DNA from: Leifsonia williamsii
Lineage (GTDB): Bacteria > Actinomycetota > Actinomycetes > Actinomycetales > Microbacteriaceae
Length of the DNA: 64,000 nt
Direction: 5' to 3'
NCBI RefSeq assembly: GCF_030433685.1
Contig: NZ_JAROCF010000001.1
Span: 3,782,001 to 3,846,000, forward strand
Position numbers and translations under genes: made by a program. How positions within the stretch are numbered: position 1 is the first letter of the stretch; each line of letters starts with the position of its first letter. Below are positions 1-8,670 of this stretch, piece after piece. Below the pieces are notes generated by a model that worked only from the letters and a program-made list of their open reading frames with translations, did not search any database and had not been told where the DNA came from.

Positions 1-381
1 ATGGGCTCCTCCTTCTTCGTGGTCCGTCGGGACGAGGACCGTCAGCACACCGCTGCCGAGGTGTGCCGTGAATCTCGAACTGTCGAGCATCTCGCCGACG
101 AGGAGCCGCCGGACGAACTCCCCGCGCGGCCGTTCATCGACCAGGACGAGGTCGTCCGGTGCGAACGCGGGCCGGCGCTGCACCGTGATAGTGACGACGT
201 TGCGCTCGACCCTCACGTCGATGTCGCGGATGTCGACCCCCGGCGCATCGGCGACAAGCACGTACTGATCGCCTCGCCGGTAGGCCTCCAGGGGGACCGC
301 GTACGTGCGCCGGTTGGCGCCGCGTGCCTGCTCGATGGCGCTCTCGAGCTCCTGCGGCGGGTCGAACCCCAGCAGACTCAT
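1..381 (-). CDS. Hsp20/alpha-crystallin small heat shock protein (3' end outside window)
   Basis: Small heat shock chaperone that binds unfolding proteins without ATP in the cytoplasm. The 127 visible residues start MSLLGFDPPQELE and contain an alpha-crystallin domain: a RRGDQYVLVADAPGV strand pair, a basic VERNVVTITVQRRP stretch and a GVLTVLVP strand near the visible end, like the family's C-terminal beta-strand. The start is fixed by a strong GAGGAGGG ribosome site just upstream of the ATG. Family members run about 140-150 residues, so only a short tail is missing beyond base 1. It is divergent from the PucR regulator. No HAIR or CIRCE heat-shock operator was seen in the 146-bp gap. Confidence 0.9.
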   Translation of the reverse strand, partial: MSLLGFDPPQELESAIEQARGANRRTYAVPLEAYRRGDQYVLVADAPGVDIRDIDVRVERNVVTITVQRRPAFAPDDLVLVDERPRGEFVRRLLVGEMLDSSRFTAHLGSGVLTVLVPTDHEEGGAH

Positions 382-484
382 CTCGCCCCCTCCTCGTCGA
401 CCGCGCGGTGCTGTCGTGACGTGGATGGTGCGCCAGCTCCGCCGATTCCTCGTGGACCGGACGGAGCAGGAAATACGTGCGGCG

Positions 485-517
485 GTAGACCTGTCAGGGT
501 CATCGATCGAGGTCTAC
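485..517. promoter_or_regulatory. Inverted repeat upstream of the PucR gene
   Basis: A perfect 8-bp inverted repeat, GTAGACCT and AGGTCTAC, separated by 17 bases, ends 10 bp before the regulator's ATG. The position suits an autoregulatory operator for the downstream PucR-type protein or a small leader hairpin. The function is inferred from position only. Confidence 0.35.
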
Positions 518-527
518 GGTCCAGGCC

Positions 528-2201
528 ATGAGTTCGTCGATCTCTCCGGACTCCGTCGCTCCGGCCTCCGTCGCTTCGGCCGGCGCCGCCACGGGCGCGC
601 AGCCGGGCCTGTACGACGTCTTCCGCGTGGGCTCCGCGATGTTCGAGCGGCCCTCCACCCGCCGGACGTTCCGGCTCGCAGAGACGGCGGCGAGCGAGTT
701 CGCGGGATGCATCGTGCACGCGGCCTACGTCATGTCGAGCGGGCACCTGGTTCGGTATTCCGGCAAGGAGGACCGCCGGCTCGACCTCCTCGTGGAGGCC
801 AGGAGCGGGGCCAACGGCGTCCTCGCCCACGACGGTGCGTGGAGCTTCGCGCTCTTCTTCCGCGGGAACGGCAAGGTGAAAGGCGCGTTCGCGCTGCAGG
901 CGGACGCGGAACCTTCGACGGAGACGATGGCCCTCCTCCTCGCGCTGGCGGAGCCGACCGGAGCAGCCCTGGCCGCGGCCGAGCTCATCGACCGGCAGCG
1001 CCGTCAGACGAAGGAGTTGCGCCGGCTGGGCAAGGCCACCGAGTCGTCGAGCCAGGTGATGGCCGCCACGATCGTGCGACTCAATGCGCAGCAGGCGATC
1101 CGGGACGCGATCGTCGTCGCGGCCGGTTCCGGCGGCGGTGAGACGCGGATCGTCGAGACCGCGAGCACAGCCACCGGTCGCCCGATCGTGCTGCAGGACT
1201 CCTTCGGGAACGACCTCGCGCTGGCGGGCGCCGGAGATCCGGCAGTGCGTCCGGTCGGGAACCTCTCCGTCGGCCCCGACCCCGCCTCCGGATGGCGCGC
1301 CTCCCCGATCCGCTCGCGCGGGGAGACACTCGGCATCCTCGGCATCTACGACCCGGACGACACCCGGAGCGACGACATCCGGTTCGCCCTCGACTACACG
1401 AGCGCGACGCTGGCGGTCGAGCTCGCGCATCGCCGCAGCGTCGCGGAGGTCGAGCTCCGGCTCGGCCGCGATCTCGCGGACGACCTCGTCTCGGGCCCCG
1501 AGGTGTTCGACGCCCTCGCTCGGGCGGGCGCCCTCGGCTTCGACCTGGGAGGCCTCCACCGCGCGGTCCTCGTCGCCTGGGAGACGCCGACGCCGAACGG
1601 CGTCGACGTGAGCGCCGCGGTCCGCTACCAGCTCGCGGCGATGCGCATCCCCGCGCTGGTCTCCCGGCGCCCCGAGGCGACACTCGCCATCGTCGCGGAC
1701 GGCCACGATCTCTCCCCGCTGTACGGCAGAGTGTCCGCCGCTCTGACAAGTCCCCGGGGAACGATCGGCATCGGGGGGCGCTGCGCCGCGAGCGACCTCC
1801 CCCGCTCGTTCGCCGAAGCGACGCGTGCGCTCCGCATCCGGGCCGATTCCCGGCAGCCGCTCGGGCTCTCGAACCACGACGAGCTGGGCCTCCTGCGAAT
1901 CCTCGACACCTCCGAGGACGGAGTCCGGCTGACGAGATACATCCAGGAGTGGCTCGGCGTCCTGATCGAGCACGACGCGCAGCACCGCGCCGACCTCGTC
2001 CGCACCCTCACCGCGTACCTCGACTCCGGCGGGAACTACGACCGCACAGCGGCCGCTCTCGTGATCCACCGGAGCACGCTGCGCTACCGCCTCCGCCGGA
2101 TCCGGGAGGTGAGCGGTTTGGAGCTGAACGACCCCGACGTCCGCTTGAACGTGCACATCGCTCTGCGGGCGCGCGCCGCCCTCAGGGACTACTTCGGCTG
2201 A
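528..2201 (+). CDS. PucR/CdaR-family transcriptional regulator
   Basis: Transcription factor of 557 residues with the PucR/CdaR layout. An N-terminal GAF-like sensor region lies at about 40-160, a second sensory segment at about 180-290, a degenerate GGDEF-like (CdaR) segment at about 300-430, and a C-terminal helix-turn-helix at about 485-550. The last shows the family signature YLDSGGNYDRTAAALVIHRS followed by LRYRLRRIREVSG. Such proteins usually activate genes for purine, sugar-acid or amino-acid catabolism in response to a ligand. The target is not evident: the neighbours are hsp20 (divergent) and a membrane protein whose stop codon overlaps this one tail to tail by 13 bp. The ATG at 528 has no good ribosome site; the inverted repeat at 485-517 may mark its operator. 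Confidence 0.85.
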   Translation: MSSSISPDSVAPASVASAGAATGAQPGLYDVFRVGSAMFERPSTRRTFRLAETAASEFAGCIVHAAYVMSSGHLVRYSGKEDRRLDLLVEARSGANGVLAHDGAWSFALFFRGNGKVKGAFALQADAEPSTETMALLLALAEPTGAALAAAELIDRQRRQTKELRRLGKATESSSQVMAATIVRLNAQQAIRDAIVVAAGSGGGETRIVETASTATGRPIVLQDSFGNDLALAGAGDPAVRPVGNLSVGPDPASGWRASPIRSRGETLGILGIYDPDDTRSDDIRFALDYTSATLAVELAHRRSVAEVELRLGRDLADDLVSGPEVFDALARAGALGFDLGGLHRAVLVAWETPTPNGVDVSAAVRYQLAAMRIPALVSRRPEATLAIVADGHDLSPLYGRVSAALTSPRGTIGIGGRCAASDLPRSFAEATRALRIRADSRQPLGLSNHDELGLLRILDTSEDGVRLTRYIQEWLGVLIEHDAQHRADLVRTLTAYLDSGGNYDRTAAALVIHRSTLRYRLRRIREVSGLELNDPDVRLNVHIALRARAALRDYFG

Positions 2202-3970
2202 GCCTCGGGACCGAGCTCCGCCTGCGCGCGATCGATGAAGTCGGGCAGCTCCGACGAGCTGACGCTGCCGGACGCCGTGCTCTTCGTCTCCCACCGGTCC
2301 CATCGGCTGAACGGCGTCCCCGCCTCCACCACGGACCGCGCCGCGAGGATGTCCGCCCCGGACCCGTCGGCGACCAGGACCGCCGCGAAGTCGGGATCGG
2401 GCGTATAGCGCCGATCGTCCATCTCCCCGAGATACCGGAGCCATCCGGAGAGCACCAGGAGGCCGGCCCTGACCTCGGAGCGGGCGCTGCCGTCGGGGTC
2501 GAGTTCGAACAGCCCGCGCAGCTCCTCCGCGGCCAGCTTCGCGATGTCCGGCCTCTCGGCGTCGAGTGCGAGCTTGACCAGCTCGACCATCGCCCAGGTG
2601 CCGCGCGACCGCAGGCCGTTCGGCTCGTCAGCGGAGGTATCCGCGTACAGGGTGAGGTTGCGGACGCTCGCGACGATGCGCACGGGCAGCGGGTCGAACT
2701 CCGGCCCGCCGTGGTTCAGGATGTCCGACCACTGCCGCATGAAGCTCCGCAGGCACTCGTCGATGTAGTCACCGGCTCCCGACCTCGCGGCTTCGAGTGT
2801 GCGGGTCGTGGTCGCGGTGACGAAGACCTGGGCCACCTGCGGCGAGAGCAGCACGTCCTGCTCCACGTCGTCGATGCTCTCGAGAAGCCCGCTCCCCCGG
2901 CTGAGCGACGCGCCCTCCGACGCGTCCGCCCGCTCGAGTCCGGCCATCCACACGCCCTGAACGATCTCCCCGAGGAGTTCCAGCGCCCGCTCGGCGGTGG
3001 CCAGCGCGCCGGAGCGCAGGTTCGTCCCGATCGCGTCCACCAGGGTGGCGATCTCGTGCTCGGTCTCCTCGTACGCGGTGACCGCTTCCGGCGGCTCCAG
3101 CTCGATGCTCGATTGGAGGAGCTCGACCAGCCGGCCGGCCTCTGCCGCGTCGAGCCGGGCCGACGTCTCGATCCGGAACGCCGTCGCGCCCAGGCGCGTG
3201 CGGTCGCCCGGGCGGATGTCGAGCAGGATCCGGGGCGGGTCGTCGCCGGGAGCCCCGGCCGACGGACCGAGCGACGCGATCGCCCGCCGGACGCTCTCGG
3301 GGTCGATGGCCCGGATGACACGCCCGGCCTGCGGGGCCGGGACGTGCAGCGTCGAGACGGCGCGCGTGGAGGTGCGCGTCGAATCCGCCGTCAGGAGATC
3401 CTCAACGCCGCTCCGCGCGTCGGAGTACCGGCGCGCCATCCGGTCGAACCGGTCGGAGAGGGTCTCGATGAGCGACGACCGCACGACGTCGTCGAGGCGC
3501 GACGGGTGCCCGAAGAGCTGCGTGAGCCGGGAGGTCGACACCATCAGCAGGACCGCGGTCGCCGTGAGCCACGCGAACGCGATGACGACGGCCGTCGCGC
3601 TCGGCAGCCAGATGGACGCGAGGCCCATCACAGCGTTCCCGGCGAGCCCTACCGTCACGAACCAGCTCGCGCCGATGTACGACAGGACGCGCTTGCGGGA
3701 CGTGCCGATCGCGAGGGGGGCCTCGGCGAACAGCTGAGCGGCGATCGTCAGCCCAGCGAACCCCACGGACAGGAACGTCGTCTGCACCTGCCAGATGGCC
3801 GCCGCTGAGCCCGGGGCCGGGGCCAGCTCCCGCCGCACCCAGGCCGGGTCGCCCGCGGCGTGGAAGACGATCAGGAGCGCCACGCTGACGACGAGTGCGC
3901 AGGCCACGATCGTGAGCTCGCGCCACCATGCTTTCGCGGGTCTGTCTGCTCCGTCAGGCTTCTCGCGCAT
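2189..3970 (-). CDS. Membrane protein of unknown function with large cytoplasmic region
   Basis: I do not recognise a named family in this 593-residue protein. Four hydrophobic segments fill the first quarter (about 20-42, 60-85, 95-115 and 120-145). A long, mostly helical soluble region of some 440 residues follows and contains no catalytic motif I can identify. The layout suggests an N-terminal membrane anchor with a cytoplasmic domain, as in DUF2254-like proteins, but that similarity is only an impression. It converges with the PucR gene, overlapping it by 13 bp at the stops, and has no partner in an operon. The ATG start lacks a clear ribosome site. Confidence 0.6.
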   Translation of the reverse strand: MREKPDGADRPAKAWWRELTIVACALVVSVALLIVFHAAGDPAWVRRELAPAPGSAAAIWQVQTTFLSVGFAGLTIAAQLFAEAPLAIGTSRKRVLSYIGASWFVTVGLAGNAVMGLASIWLPSATAVVIAFAWLTATAVLLMVSTSRLTQLFGHPSRLDDVVRSSLIETLSDRFDRMARRYSDARSGVEDLLTADSTRTSTRAVSTLHVPAPQAGRVIRAIDPESVRRAIASLGPSAGAPGDDPPRILLDIRPGDRTRLGATAFRIETSARLDAAEAGRLVELLQSSIELEPPEAVTAYEETEHEIATLVDAIGTNLRSGALATAERALELLGEIVQGVWMAGLERADASEGASLSRGSGLLESIDDVEQDVLLSPQVAQVFVTATTTRTLEAARSGAGDYIDECLRSFMRQWSDILNHGGPEFDPLPVRIVASVRNLTLYADTSADEPNGLRSRGTWAMVELVKLALDAERPDIAKLAAEELRGLFELDPDGSARSEVRAGLLVLSGWLRYLGEMDDRRYTPDPDFAAVLVADGSGADILAARSVVEAGTPFSRWDRWETKSTASGSVSSSELPDFIDRAQAELGPEAQPK

Positions 3971-4081
3971 GCCGCGACACTACCCACGGGACCGGATGCC
4001 TTCGCCCCCTTCTCCCGCTTCCAGATCCGCGTACCGTGAGCGGCGATCGCGGAAGGATCCGCGCCGATCGAGGAGGACACC

Positions 4082-4297
4082 ATGGGTCTCGACGACAAGG
4101 CCGACGCAAAGGGCGACAAGCTGAAGGGCAAGGTCGATGAGCTCATCGGCAAGGCCACGGACGACGAGTCGCGCGTCCTGAAAGGCAAGGCGGAGCAGGC
4201 GGAGGGGAGCATCAAGGACACCGTCGCCGACGCCAAGGCGCACCTGAAGGACACCGCGGACAAGGCGCACGACGACCGTCGCGACGACGGCCGCTGA
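4082..4297 (+). CDS. CsbD family general stress protein
   Basis: A 71-residue, highly charged, hydrophilic protein of the CsbD (PF05532) family. The family pattern is plain: an N-terminal GLDDKADAKGDKLKGKVDEL segment, then GKATDDESRVLKGKAEQAEG. Family members are small stress-induced proteins of unknown mechanism, controlled by sigma-B in Bacillus. A GAGGA ribosome site lies just before the ATG. It stands alone between two minus-strand genes. Its stop codon sits in an inverted repeat shared with the converging KDG kinase gene. Confidence 0.9.
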   Translation: MGLDDKADAKGDKLKGKVDELIGKATDDESRVLKGKAEQAEGSIKDTVADAKAHLKDTADKAHDDRRDDGR

Positions 4298-4315
4298 GCG
4301 CGACCCCGTCAGCGG
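4291..4315. terminator. Short inverted repeat between converging csbD and KDG kinase genes
   Basis: A perfect 7-bp inverted repeat, CCGCTGA and TCAGCGG, spans the 11-bp gap between two converging genes and contains both stop codons. There is no T-run, so termination is only suggested by the converging context. Confidence 0.35.
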
Positions 4316-5274
4316 AGCACGGGGTCCCCGGCGCTCGCGGTGAACTGCTCCACCTCTCGAAGGGTGGGGCTCGACTCCCAGTCGCCCGGAGTCATGCAGA
4401 GCATCGCCCCGCAGACGTTGGCCCGGTGCAAGCGCGCCTCGACGTCCGCGCCCTCCAGCAGAGCGCTCAGGTAACCCGCCACGAAGGCGTCGCCGGCTCC
4501 GACCGTGTCGACGACATCGACGACGAAGCCCGGTGACGCGACCGCCCCTGTTCGGAGGACCGTCGTCGCACCGTCGGCGCCGCGCTTGAGCACGGCCTCG
4601 GTGGGCCCGCTCCGGAGCAGACGTTCGCACGCGGCCACGCCATCCGTGCCCGGGTAGAGCAGCTCGAACTCCTCCGGGCCGCCGAACACGACGTCAGCGC
4701 GCTCGGCGAGATCGCGGAGCCACGGTCCGGCGAGCGCCGGCGCAGCCAGCGAGGAGCGGTAGTTGATGTCGAAGGCCACGGTGGCACCGGCGCTTCGCGC
4801 GCGCTCGATCGCGACCGACAGGGCCTCGCGGGCCGACTCCGAGAGGAGGGCCGTGATGCCGGTGAGGTGCAGAAGGTCGGCCCGCTCGATCCAGCCGTCG
4901 GGCACGTCCGCGGGCGAGAGCCTCGATCCGGCCGAGCCCGCCCGATAGTAGAGGACGCGCATCGAGGACGGGCGCGGACGCTCCTTGAGCATGAGGCCCG
5001 TGGGTGCTCCCGAGTCCACGATCGCGAGAACGTCGACGCCCTCGGCACGGACCTCGCGCACCACCCGCTCGCCGAGCGGGTCATCGCCGACACGGCCGAG
5101 CCACGCGGCGTCGAGCCCCAGCCGGCTCAGGGCGATCGCGACGTTGCTCTCTGCGCCGCCGATGCCCAGGACGAGGTCGGATGCGTGGCGGAGGGAGCCG
5201 ATGTCGCGGCTGCGCGCGAGAGCCATCGTCTCGCCGAGGGTCGCGACCCGTCGGCGAGCAGGCGGAGTCGTCAT
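4309..5274 (-). CDS. kdgK: 2-dehydro-3-deoxygluconate kinase (PfkB family)
   Basis: Sugar kinase of 321 residues that phosphorylates 2-keto-3-deoxygluconate to KDPG, the fifth step of the operon's pathway. The PfkB fold shows an N-terminal GIGGAESNVAIALSRLG substrate-binding motif and the C-terminal signature DTVGAGDAFVAGYLSAL, which carries the catalytic Asp. The MTTPPARRR start is chosen because its ATG overlaps the aldolase stop as ATGA; a longer upstream reading is the aldolase in another frame. It is the last gene of the six-gene operon. The sugar specificity follows from the adjacent KDPG aldolase and mannonate dehydratase; by sequence alone it could be another ketose or 2-ketogluconate kinase. 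Confidence 0.88.
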   Translation of the reverse strand: MTTPPARRRVATLGETMALARSRDIGSLRHASDLVLGIGGAESNVAIALSRLGLDAAWLGRVGDDPLGERVVREVRAEGVDVLAIVDSGAPTGLMLKERPRPSSMRVLYYRAGSAGSRLSPADVPDGWIERADLLHLTGITALLSESAREALSVAIERARSAGATVAFDINYRSSLAAPALAGPWLRDLAERADVVFGGPEEFELLYPGTDGVAACERLLRSGPTEAVLKRGADGATTVLRTGAVASPGFVVDVVDTVGAGDAFVAGYLSALLEGADVEARLHRANVCGAMLCMTPGDWESSPTLREVEQFTASAGDPVLR

Positions 5275-5924
5275 CGCGCGCCGTCCCCGGCGACCGCCAC
5301 GAACGCCCGGGCCCGCTCCCGGAGGGCGTCGAGGTCGCCGCGCGCGAACGCATCGCCCAGCAGCGGGCCGCCGACGCTGACAGCCGCCGCCCCCGCCGCG
5401 AGCCACTCCGCCGCGCTCTCGAGGTCCACTCCTCCGGAGGGGACCACGTGGATGTCGGGGAACGGCCCCCGCAGGTCTTTGACGTATCCCGCGCCGAGCC
5501 GTCCGGCGGGGAACACCTTGACGGCGGACGCGCCGGCCGACCACGAGGCGAACAGCTCCGTCGGCGTGAACCCGCCCGGCACCAGCGGCACACCGGCCGT
5601 CACCGCCTCGGCGAGGAGCTCGGGCACCGTGATCGGCGTGACGAGGTAGCGGGCTCCGGCCTCCACCGCACGCCGGAGCTGGTCGGTGCTGGTCACGGTG
5701 CCGATCCCGAGGTCGGCGTCGCCGCCGAAGCGATCGAGCAGCCGCGGAAGCCGCTCGATGGTCCCCGGTGTCGTGAGGGTCAGCTCGACGCTGCGGACGC
5801 CGGCGTCGAGGAGCGCCTCGAGCACCCGGTCGTAGTCCTCCGCCTGCCGTGCCCGCGCGACGACGATGAGGCGGGACTCGGCCGTCTTGTCCGGAAGCGG
5901 AAGCCGAGCGAGCTCACCAGTCAT
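5271..5924 (-). CDS. eda: 2-dehydro-3-deoxy-6-phosphogluconate (KDPG) aldolase
   Basis: Class I aldolase of 217 residues that splits KDPG into pyruvate and glyceraldehyde-3-phosphate. The TIM-barrel landmarks are present: [12 protein letters not shown] with the general-base Glu47, a GIGTV strand, VPGGFTPTE, and SAVKVFPA with the Schiff-base Lys136. PSGGV and SVGGPLLG phosphate loops follow. The length is standard for Eda. Its start overlaps the ManD stop by 11 bp and its stop overlaps the kinase start by 4 bp, so the three genes should be translationally coupled. Confidence 0.93.
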   Translation of the reverse strand: MTGELARLPLPDKTAESRLIVVARARQAEDYDRVLEALLDAGVRSVELTLTTPGTIERLPRLLDRFGGDADLGIGTVTSTDQLRRAVEAGARYLVTPITVPELLAEAVTAGVPLVPGGFTPTELFASWSAGASAVKVFPAGRLGAGYVKDLRGPFPDIHVVPSGGVDLESAAEWLAAGAAAVSVGGPLLGDAFARGDLDALRERARAFVAVAGDGAR

Positions 5925-7143
5925 GGACGGTCCCGTCGGTGAGGCGGTTCACGGGCAGGTACGCCTTGGTGTACTCGAAGCCGGCTGCCGCCTCCTCGTC
6001 GAGCTCGACACCGAGCCCCGGCTGCTCGCCCGGGTGCAGGAAGCCGCGGTCGAACGTGAACGAGGTCTGGAACACCTCCAGCGTCTGCTCGTTGTGGGGC
6101 ATGTACTCCTGGATGCCGAAGTTGTGGATCGCGAGGTCGAGGTGGAGCGCCGCCGCCATGCCGACGGGCGAGATGTCGGTCGGCCCGTGGATGCCGGACT
6201 TGATGCCGTAGATCGCGGCGAAGTCGAGCAGCTTCTTCATCGCTGTGATGCCGCCGGTGTGGGTGACCGCGGAGCGGACGTAGTCGATGAGGCGCTCGGT
6301 GATGAGGGTCTGATAGTCGAAGACCGTGTTGAAGACCTCGCCGATCGCGAGCGGAGTGGTCGAGTGCTGGCGCACCAGACGCAGTGCCGTCTGGTCCTCG
6401 CCTGGCGTGCAGTCCTCGAGCCAGAACAGGTCGTACGGCTCGATGTCCTTGGCGAACCGCGCAGCCTCGATCGGCGTCATGCGGTGGTGGCCGTCGTGGA
6501 GGATGCGCAGGTCGGTGCCGAAGTCCTCGCGGATCCTGGCGAAGATCCCCGGCATGTGGTTGAGGTAGTTGCGGGTGTCCCAGACCTCTTCGCTGGGGCG
6601 GCCGTCGTCGGTGCGCTTGGCCGGCTCGTAGTCGTAGCGGACGCCCGGGCCGGCGGCGGAGACGCCGTAGATCTGGCCGAGCCCCGGCACCCCGGTCTGC
6701 ACGCGCACGGCGGTGAAGCCGAGCTCCTGGTAGCCCGTGATGGCGTTCGCGAGCGCGGCGTAGTCGGTGCCGGAGGCGTGGGCGTAGACGCGGACGCCCT
6801 CGCGGCTCGCCCCGCCGAGCAGCTGGTAGAGCGGCATCCCGGCCTTCTTGGCCTTGATGTCCCACAGGGCCATGTCGACGGCGGCGATCGCCGCCATCGT
6901 GACCGGGCCGCGCCGCCAGTACGGGCCGCGGTACAGGTACTGCCAGGTGTCCTCGATGCGGTCCTCGTCGCGGCCGACGAGCGTCGTCGCGACGTGGTCG
7001 CGCAGGTACGAGGCGACCGACAGCTCGCGCCCGTTCAGGGTCGCGTCGCCCCACCCGACGAGGCCGTCCGAGGTCGTGATCTTGAGGGTCACGAAGTTGC
7101 GCCCGGGGCTGGTGATGACGACGTCGACGCGGTCGATGGTCAT
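5914..7143 (-). CDS. manD: D-mannonate dehydratase (enolase superfamily, ManD/RspA type)
   Basis: Dehydrates D-mannonate to 2-keto-3-deoxygluconate. The 409-residue protein has the two-domain enolase-superfamily layout. An N-terminal capping domain opens with [17 protein letters not shown], and the barrel carries metal-ligand motifs [29 protein letters not shown] and AIGEVFN, then the typical [13 protein letters not shown]. It resembles ManD/RspA closely and is unrelated to UxuA. ManD enzymes include high- and low-efficiency types on mannonate or gluconate; the neighbours favour mannonate as intermediate. It follows the transporter gene in the operon. Confidence 0.9.
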   Translation of the reverse strand: MTIDRVDVVITSPGRNFVTLKITTSDGLVGWGDATLNGRELSVASYLRDHVATTLVGRDEDRIEDTWQYLYRGPYWRRGPVTMAAIAAVDMALWDIKAKKAGMPLYQLLGGASREGVRVYAHASGTDYAALANAITGYQELGFTAVRVQTGVPGLGQIYGVSAAGPGVRYDYEPAKRTDDGRPSEEVWDTRNYLNHMPGIFARIREDFGTDLRILHDGHHRMTPIEAARFAKDIEPYDLFWLEDCTPGEDQTALRLVRQHSTTPLAIGEVFNTVFDYQTLITERLIDYVRSAVTHTGGITAMKKLLDFAAIYGIKSGIHGPTDISPVGMAAALHLDLAIHNFGIQEYMPHNEQTLEVFQTSFTFDRGFLHPGEQPGLGVELDEEAAAGFEYTKAYLPVNRLTDGTVHDW

Positions 7144-7226
7144 GGGTCTTCCTTCCTTGTCGGGGCGCGGCCGCGCGTCTGCGGCCGCGCCCCGGTCTCA
7201 CGTGCTGAGGGTGTTCGCGTGCGTCG

Positions 7227-8627
7227 TCACATGGCGGAGCGCGGGTCGGTGAGGTCGCGGCCTGTCCACTCCGGCGCCACGATCGCCGCGATCAGGGCGC
7301 ACGCCGTGTAGATGCCGAGCAGCACCATCACCGGGATGATGCTGCCGGTCGTCGCGGCGACCCAGGCCGCGGCGATGATCGGGCCGACGCCGGTGGCGAT
7401 GATGGCGGCGATCTCGCGGACGATGGCTGTCAGCGTGTAGCGGTTCCGCGCACCGAAGATCTCGGGCAGCGAGATGTTCTCCATCGACGCGAGGCCCAGC
7501 ACCGAGACGTTGTGGATCACGGCGTAGCCGACGAAGATCCAGCCGACCTCCTTGGTGTTGATCGCGAGCATCGTCGGGATGATCAGCACGAGCGAGAGCG
7601 ACGTCATGATGATGTACATCCGCCGTCGGCCGAAGAGGTCGCCGAGCCAGCCGACGAGCGGGATCGTGGCGAAGCCGATGAGCGAGGAGACGATGACGAT
7701 CTCGGGGCCGACGCCCTTCTGCACCGCGAGCGTGATCGTGATGAACGAGATCATGTAGGTCTGGATCAGACCCGAGTTGCCGGCCTGCCCGAAGCGGAGC
7801 AGGAACGACACGATCGTCGCCTTGACGGGCTTGCGCCGGAGCGCCTCGAGCGAGCGGAGGTCGTTGCTCCTGGTGGCGACATCGACCAGCTCGTCACGCG
7901 AGAGCGCCTTGCCGTCGACGACGTCGGTGCGCTCTTCGAAGACCGGGCTCTCCTTGAGGCGGAATCGCACCCACACGGCGAACACCATGACGACGGCGCT
8001 CGCGATGAAGGGGATGCGCCAGCCCCAGGCGATGACGTCCTCCTCCATCATGACGGCCAGGAGGAGCGCCCAGATCGCCGAGGCGAAGAGCGTGCCGCAG
8101 TTGGTGCCGAGCGCGACGAGGGAGGCGATGATGCCGCGGCGACGCGCCGGGGCGTACTCGGCCAGCATGACGCCCGCGCCCGAGATCTCGGCGCCGGCGC
8201 CGAAGCCCTGCGCGAGTCGCAGCAGCACGAGCAGGATCGGCGCGATGAGGCCGGCCTGATCGTAGGTCGGGAGGAAGCCGATGAGCGTCGTCGCCAGGCC
8301 CATCAGCAGGATCGTGTAGAAGAGCACCCTGCGTCGGCCCACCCGGTCGCCCATCCGGCCGAAGTACCAGGCGCCGAGCGGACGCGCGATGTAGCCGACG
8401 CCGTAGGTGGCCATGGCGAGGACGACGGCCATGCCGGGCTCCTCACCGGCGAAGAAGAGCTGGCTGAAGACGAGGGCGGCGGCCAGCGAGTAGAGCTGGA
8501 AGTCCATGAACTCCAGCGCGGTGCCGAGCCAGCCCGAGACGGCGGCGCGGACGAGGTCGCCGGTGGACCGCTCCACCGTCGGCGGCGACGCCGGTGCGTC
8601 CACGCCCGGGGTGTGGGGACTACTCAT
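7227..8627 (-). CDS. MFS transporter, metabolite:H+ symporter (MHS) type
   Basis: Inner-membrane proton symporter of 466 residues with about 12 transmembrane helices. The MHS-type signature is visible at about 85-115 (GYIARPLGAWYFGRMGDRVG followed by RRR) and a second DLFGRRRMY loop lies near the middle. A long central cytoplasmic loop (about 235-275) separates the halves. It probably imports the sugar acid degraded by the operon, such as L-gulonate, gluconate-like acids or a hexuronate. The start MSSPHTPG is set by AAGGAG 6 bp upstream; longer readings enter the dehydrogenase gene. Substrate is inferred only from the operon. Confidence 0.82.
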   Translation of the reverse strand: MSSPHTPGVDAPASPPTVERSTGDLVRAAVSGWLGTALEFMDFQLYSLAAALVFSQLFFAGEEPGMAVVLAMATYGVGYIARPLGAWYFGRMGDRVGRRRVLFYTILLMGLATTLIGFLPTYDQAGLIAPILLVLLRLAQGFGAGAEISGAGVMLAEYAPARRRGIIASLVALGTNCGTLFASAIWALLLAVMMEEDVIAWGWRIPFIASAVVMVFAVWVRFRLKESPVFEERTDVVDGKALSRDELVDVATRSNDLRSLEALRRKPVKATIVSFLLRFGQAGNSGLIQTYMISFITITLAVQKGVGPEIVIVSSLIGFATIPLVGWLGDLFGRRRMYIIMTSLSLVLIIPTMLAINTKEVGWIFVGYAVIHNVSVLGLASMENISLPEIFGARNRYTLTAIVREIAAIIATGVGPIIAAAWVAATTGSIIPVMVLLGIYTACALIAAIVAPEWTGRDLTDPRSAM

Positions 8628-8670
8628 GGTTACTCCTTCGTAGATGAGTTCGGAGAGGGGTGGTGCAGGG

